Positions 60,150 through 64,000 of a stretch of DNA of 64,000 nucleotides are shown here, piece by piece; position 1 is the first letter of the stretch, and each line of letters opens with the position of its first letter. The DNA comes from Chryseobacterium senegalense (GTDB taxonomy: Bacteria > Bacteroidota > Bacteroidia > Flavobacteriales > Weeksellaceae), in the NCBI GenBank assembly GCA_001403755.1, contig CYUH01000015.1, positions 722,589 through 786,588 of the forward strand, given 5' to 3'. The notes under the pieces are model-generated. The model had not been told where the DNA came from and made no database searches. It worked only from the letters and a program-made list of their open reading frames with translations. The translations under genes were made by a program, and so were the position numbers.

Positions 60150-61190
60150 TTACGCCAAACTTTGATAAAAACGCAATGCTGCGATGATGTTTTCTTCCGA
60201 AACTGCACAATCGAATTGGCAATTTCCAATTTTGTCAATTAATGAAAAACTTATTTTTCCGTCGGAATTTTTCTTATCGTTTTTCATTAAAGCCAGCAAT
60301 TGCTCGGTCGAGAAAGCATTGATGGGGATATAAGGATAAAATTTTCGGATTTTTTTTATGATTTCTTCTTCAGTTTCCGCGTTGATAATGTTTTCCAGAA
60401 AAGAAAGATGTGTCTCGCAAATCATTCCTAGCGCAACGGCTTCGCCGTGAGGAATCAGCTGATTGCTTTGCAAAAATAAGCTTTCCACAGCGTGACCAAT
60501 CGTGTGTCCGAAGTTTAATGTTTTGCGGATATTTTGTTCTTTGAAATCGATTTCGACCACTTTTTGCTTAATCTTCATCGAGGTTTCAATGAAAGGATAA
60601 ATGCTCTCCGGATCTAAACTTTCAATGGAACTAAGGTCTTTCCAATGTTTTTCATCAGCGATTAAACCGTGTTTCAACATCTCGGCAAATCCACTTCTTA
60701 GTTCCACGAAGGGCAACGTTTGCAGGAATTCCGGATAGACAAAAATTTGTAGTGGTTCGGCAAAAGTTCCTACAATATTTTTCAAAAACTGATGATCAAT
60801 ACCTGTTTTGCCACCGATGGAAGCGTCGCACATTCCCAAAAGCGTAGTGGGTAAATTGATAAACGGGATTCCACGTTTGTAAGTGGAAGCAACGAATCCA
60901 CCCAAATCGGTAATGACTCCGCCCCCAAGATTCAACAGTAATGATTTCCTATCGGCTTCAAATTCGGAGAGGATTTCCCAGAGTTGTGTCGCCGTCTCGA
61001 TGGTTTTCAGTTCTTCGCCTGCTTCAATTTCGATGATTTCAAAAGGGATTTCGGTTTCTAAATTTCCCAAAACTGTTGGAAGGCAATATTCATGAGTGTT
61101 TTCATCAACGAGAATGAAAAGTTTCGATGGGCTTAAGGTCTTTAAAAATTGATTAAGTTGAGAGAAATTCTGGTCTAAAACGGAAATCAT
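60150..61190 (-). CDS. aroB: 3-dehydroquinate synthase
   Basis: A 346-residue NAD-dependent shikimate-pathway enzyme. NLGGGVITDLGGFVASTYKRG and PTTLLGMCDASIGGKTGIDH are the NAD and metal regions; KTLNFGHTIGHAVE holds the zinc-binding His. ATG 61190 (MISVLDQNF) is chosen because an upstream TTG lies inside the -7 promoter box. Makes dehydroquinate for aromatic amino acids. It is divergent from the proline dehydrogenase gene. Confidence 0.95.
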   Translation of the reverse strand: MISVLDQNFSQLNQFLKTLSPSKLFILVDENTHEYCLPTVLGNLETEIPFEIIEIEAGEELKTIETATQLWEILSEFEADRKSLLLNLGGGVITDLGGFVASTYKRGIPFINLPTTLLGMCDASIGGKTGIDHQFLKNIVGTFAEPLQIFVYPEFLQTLPFVELRSGFAEMLKHGLIADEKHWKDLSSIESLDPESIYPFIETSMKIKQKVVEIDFKEQNIRKTLNFGHTIGHAVESLFLQSNQLIPHGEAVALGMICETHLSFLENIINAETEEEIIKKIRKFYPYIPINAFSTEQLLALMKNDKKNSDGKISFSLIDKIGNCQFDCAVSEENIIAALRFYQSLA

Positions 61191-61208
61191 ATCGAGTAAA
61201 ATTTTACG

Positions 61209-61216
61209 CAAAATTA
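61209..61216 (-). promoter_or_regulatory. -7 promoter box before aroB
   Basis: The minus strand reads TAATTTTG, exact to TAnnTTTG, 19 bp before the ATG. Confidence 0.6.
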
Positions 61217-61253
61217 AACTTTAAATTCGTTTTATCAATTCATATAGTATTAT

Positions 61254-61261
61254 TAAATTTG
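61254..61261 (+). promoter_or_regulatory. -7 promoter box before proline dehydrogenase
   Basis: TAAATTTG, 20 bp before the ATG. Confidence 0.6.
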
Positions 61262-61280
61262 CGCGTATTAAAAAGTATCA

Positions 61281-62450
61281 ATGAGTATTTTCAACAACAC
61301 AGCCTTGGCATTTGCTGACAAATCAGATTATCAGTTAAAAAAAGCTTACTGGATGTTCAAATTAATCGAGCAACCGGCTTTAACCAAAATAGGAACCAGA
61401 ATTTTAAATTTTACGGTTCACAACAATTTTCCTCTTGCCGGTGATTTAGTAAAAGCTACGTTGTTTGAGCAATTTTGCGGTGGCGAAACTCGGGAAGAGA
61501 GCATGAAGCCCGTGATCAGAATGTTCAAACGTGGCGTGGGAAGTATTTTCGATTATTCCATTGAAGGAAAAGAAGAGGAAGAAACATTTGATGCGGTTTG
61601 CCAGGAAATTAAAGATATCGTACGTTTTTCCGTTGGAAATCCTGCGATTCCGTTTATTGTTTTTAAGCCCACTGCTTTTGGAAGAATTGATATTTACGAA
61701 GCTGTCGGAAAGGGAACTGAATTGACAGAAAGCCAAAAACAAGAATGGGCGCGTGTTGTAAAAAGATTTGATGAAGTATGTCAACTTTGCCACGAAAACA
61801 ACAAAAAAGTGATGGTGGATGCTGAAGAATCTTGGATGCAAGACGCAGCAGATCATTTGGTGGAAGATATGATGGAAAAATACAACCGTGAAAAACCCAT
61901 CGTTTGGAATACCATTCAAATGTACCGAACCGGACGCATCGAATATATGCAGGAAAACCTTGAGCGTGCGAAAGAAAAAGGATACTTTATAGGTTATAAG
62001 ATTGTTCGTGGTGCTTACATGGAAAAGGAAAGAGAAAGAGCAGCCGAGAAAAACTATCCGGATCCAATCCAACCGAATAAGGAAGCTTCAGACAAGAATT
62101 ACAATGCAGCAATTGATTTCGTGATGCAAAATATAGATCGTGTTTCAGGATTTTTCGGAACGCATAACGAAATCTCCACCGAATTGGTGATGAATAAAAT
62201 GCAGGCAAAACATTTAGATAATAGTTCCGAAAGTATTTATTTTGGACAACTTTATGGCATGAGCGACAATATCACGTACACGCTTGCCGACCAAAAATAC
62301 AATGTGGCGAAATATTTACCTTATGGTCCGGTGAAAGATGTGGTGCCTTACCTCACGCGACGCGCCGAAGAAAATACTTCTGTAGCAGGACAAACCGGCC
62401 GCGAATTGTCTTTAATTAGCAAAGAATTGAAAAGAAGAAAAGGAAATTAA
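61281..62450 (+). CDS. Proline dehydrogenase
   Basis: A 389-residue FAD-dependent enzyme (PRODH barrel) oxidising proline to pyrroline-5-carboxylate and passing electrons to the respiratory chain. NKKVMVDAEESWMQ, TIQMYRTGRI and the closing YLPYGPVKDVVPYLTRRAEENTS (Arg-Arg binding proline) are the characteristic parts. It is the stand-alone form, like mitochondrial PRODH, not a PutA fusion; the P5C dehydrogenase gene is elsewhere. Ends at its own terminator. Confidence 0.93.
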   Translation: MSIFNNTALAFADKSDYQLKKAYWMFKLIEQPALTKIGTRILNFTVHNNFPLAGDLVKATLFEQFCGGETREESMKPVIRMFKRGVGSIFDYSIEGKEEEETFDAVCQEIKDIVRFSVGNPAIPFIVFKPTAFGRIDIYEAVGKGTELTESQKQEWARVVKRFDEVCQLCHENNKKVMVDAEESWMQDAADHLVEDMMEKYNREKPIVWNTIQMYRTGRIEYMQENLERAKEKGYFIGYKIVRGAYMEKERERAAEKNYPDPIQPNKEASDKNYNAAIDFVMQNIDRVSGFFGTHNEISTELVMNKMQAKHLDNSSESIYFGQLYGMSDNITYTLADQKYNVAKYLPYGPVKDVVPYLTRRAEENTSVAGQTGRELSLISKELKRRKGN

Positions 62451-62480
62451 TCTTTTTTCTTACAATTTTAAATAGATCGG

Positions 62481-62506
62481 AGTTGGATTTTTTTCCAACT
62501 CTTTTT
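62481..62506 (+). terminator. Terminator after proline dehydrogenase
   Basis: AGTTGGA/TCCAACT stem with a T-rich loop and CTTTTTC tail. Confidence 0.7.
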
Positions 62507-62509
62507 CAT

Positions 62510-62517
62510 TAAATTTG
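62510..62517 (+). promoter_or_regulatory. -7 promoter box before priA
   Basis: TAAATTTG, 40 bp before the chosen TTG start. Confidence 0.6.
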
Positions 62518-62556
62518 TCTTTCGAAGCTGTGTGCATTTTCAAAAAATCTATTGAA

Positions 62557-64000
62557 TTGACTTTTGCCCAAATTATTTTACCGCTCAATCTTGCAGGGAC
62601 TTTTACATATAAAGTTCCCGATGATTTGGTTGAAATCTTACAACCGGGGATGCGCGTTTTGGTTTCATTTCGTGGCAAAAAAATTTATACAGGAATCGTC
62701 ACGGAAATCCACCGTCGCAAACCCGAAAATTTCGTACCTAAGGAAATCCTGAATATTCTAGATGATTCTCCAATTCTTCCGGAAGAGCAAATTGCTTTCT
62801 GGCAATGGATTTCGGAATATTATCTCTGCAATTTGGGTGAGATTTATAGATATGCTTTTCCTTCATCATTAAAGTTGGAGAGCGAAACTTATCTAAAATT
62901 AAAGCCCAATATCACGGTAGATTTTCAGAATTTGGATGTGAATGAAATGTATCTTATTCAAGCTTTGGAAGTTCGGCAATTGATCAATTTAACGGAGATT
63001 GAAGCATTTATTCCGAAAAAAGAAATCGTGAAAACCATCAATGCTTTGATCGATATGCAGTATATTGAAATTGATGAAAAAATTGCGGAGAAATATCGGG
63101 CGAAAGAAGTTGCTTACTTAAAAATCAATGAAGCAGAAGTTGCAAAGCGGAAAATTCCGGAAATTCTCTTGGAACTGAAACGTTCGCCGAAGCAACAGGA
63201 ATTATTTCTTTACCTGCTTGAAAAACATACCGAAAATCCCGAAAAAGATTTAAAAAAATCTGAAGTTTTCGAAGAAGGAAATTTTTCGCAGCCACAATTG
63301 AAATCTTTGGTCGAGAAGAATTTGGTTCAGGAATATTATCTTCAAAAAGATCGTTTGGAAGCGTATGATGGCGAAATAGAAAATATTGAAGAGCTCACGG
63401 AAATCCAGATGCAATCGAAAAAAGAGATTGATGAAGCTTTCGAAATTGGAAAAAATGTTTTGCTCCACGGCGTAACTTCTTCCGGGAAGACGCACATTTA
63501 TCTAGAGAAAATTGCAGAAACAGTTTCTGAAGGCAAAAACGTCCTTTTGTTGCTTCCGGAAATCTCACTTACTAAGCAAATTGTACAGCGTTTAGAAAAA
63601 AAATACGGCAAAGAACTCGGTTTTTATCACCAAAAACTAACGGATTTTGAGAAGGTTGAAGTATGGCGTAAAATAAAGAATAATCAACTGAAAATACTTA
63701 TCGGAACTAGGAATTCGTTGTTTCTTCCGTTTTCGAATTTAGGCTTGGTTGTGGTTGATGAAGAGCACGATTCTGCGTACAAACCAAGAGAAGTTTCCCC
63801 TTTTTTTAATGCTAAAGATGCGGCCCAAGTTTTGGCAAAATTCTATCATGCTCCCGTGATCTTGGGTTCTGCAACTCCTTCGGTGGAATCTTACTATTTG
63901 GCCAAAACCGAAAAATTGAAATATGTTTTTCTATCCGAACGTTTCGGAAAGGTAAAGCTACCTGAATTTGAATTGATTAATTTCAAAGAAGCGCAGGATT
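62557..64000 (+). CDS. priA: Primosomal helicase PriA, N-terminal part (3' truncated by window)
   Basis: The frame runs open to the right edge, covering about 481 residues of an expected 800 or so. PriA restarts stalled replication forks. The N-terminal 3'-DNA-binding domain (FAQIILPLNLAGTFTYKVP, VLVSFRGK) is followed by the helicase start with Walker A GVTSSGKT near residue 306 and DEEHD near 400; GSATPSVESYYL follows. No ATG is in frame; TTG 62557 (MTFAQIILP) is the best start, with GTG 62530 a possible alternative. The zinc-binding and second helicase halves lie beyond the window. Confidence 0.92.
   Translation, partial: MTFAQIILPLNLAGTFTYKVPDDLVEILQPGMRVLVSFRGKKIYTGIVTEIHRRKPENFVPKEILNILDDSPILPEEQIAFWQWISEYYLCNLGEIYRYAFPSSLKLESETYLKLKPNITVDFQNLDVNEMYLIQALEVRQLINLTEIEAFIPKKEIVKTINALIDMQYIEIDEKIAEKYRAKEVAYLKINEAEVAKRKIPEILLELKRSPKQQELFLYLLEKHTENPEKDLKKSEVFEEGNFSQPQLKSLVEKNLVQEYYLQKDRLEAYDGEIENIEELTEIQMQSKKEIDEAFEIGKNVLLHGVTSSGKTHIYLEKIAETVSEGKNVLLLLPEISLTKQIVQRLEKKYGKELGFYHQKLTDFEKVEVWRKIKNNQLKILIGTRNSLFLPFSNLGLVVVDEEHDSAYKPREVSPFFNAKDAAQVLAKFYHAPVILGSATPSVESYYLAKTEKLKYVFLSERFGKVKLPEFELINFKEAQD

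Noticed and set aside
62564-62752. 62-residue frame at the start of priA
   Set aside because: It is out of frame with the strongly supported PriA N-terminal sequence.
1-64000. Defence system, toxin-antitoxin pair or prophage
   Set aside because: No restriction, CBASS, retron, integrase or phage structural gene was recognised. The SatD-DUF3307 pair is the only two-gene unit with signalling-like features, and it is reported as a hypothesis only.

Overview
The window comes from the chromosome of a flavobacterium, most likely of the Chryseobacterium/Weeksellaceae type. The evidence is low GC, TAnnTTTG-type -7 promoter boxes, a Bacteroidetes-style TonB, a long signal peptidase I with an N-terminal membrane domain, and marker families such as GSCFA, DUF5683, WbqC and GxxExxY. 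No rRNA, CRISPR array, insertion sequence or intact prophage was seen. Two identical tRNA-Asp genes are present.

Layout. 1-5.8 kb: surface polysaccharide genes (GT2 tail, glycosyltransferase-like protein, flippase, FkbM methyltransferase) with a GxxExxY protein and an exported amidohydrolase. 5.9-16.8 kb: GH13 lipoprotein, thioredoxin-like protein, DUF2461, two DEAD-box helicases, DUF47-PiT phosphate uptake, polyprenyl synthase, GSCFA and TatD. 17-21.4 kb: hpt-adk-obg on the minus strand, divergent from purA. The obg gene carries a 127-bp tandem duplication that shifts its frame. 21.6-31.1 kb: tonB, parA-parB-DUF5683-dapB-lepB-wbqC-S8 protease, then lipocalin-ompA. 31.2-34.8 kb: a four-gene set resembling the mycobacterial decaprenyl-phosphoryl-arabinose pathway (UbiA, DprE1-like, DprE2-like, HAD phosphatase). 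34.8-39.7 kb: cysteine desulfurase, thioredoxin, twin tRNA-Asp, a gene-free palindrome-rich stretch, glgC and an SRPBCC protein. 39.8-43.9 kb: sucA-sucB. 44-49.7 kb: apaG, exonuclease, GT2, lipid A-type acyltransferase, exported thioredoxin, aldehyde dehydrogenase and SDR. 49.8-59.2 kb: purine genes purB, purL, purC and purF, with a satD-DUF3307 pair between purL and purC. 59.2-64 kb: outer-membrane barrel, aroB, proline dehydrogenase and the start of priA, cut by the window edge.

The genes are mostly housekeeping: central metabolism, de novo purine synthesis, chromosome segregation, secretion and envelope building. Points of most interest are the broken obg, the arabinose-donor cluster, SatD's resemblance to class III nucleotide cyclases beside a membrane partner and a motif-rich promoter, sigma-54-like promoters before four exported or envelope protein genes, a DnaA-box-like hairpin just before parAB, and three kinds of intergenic palindromic element.
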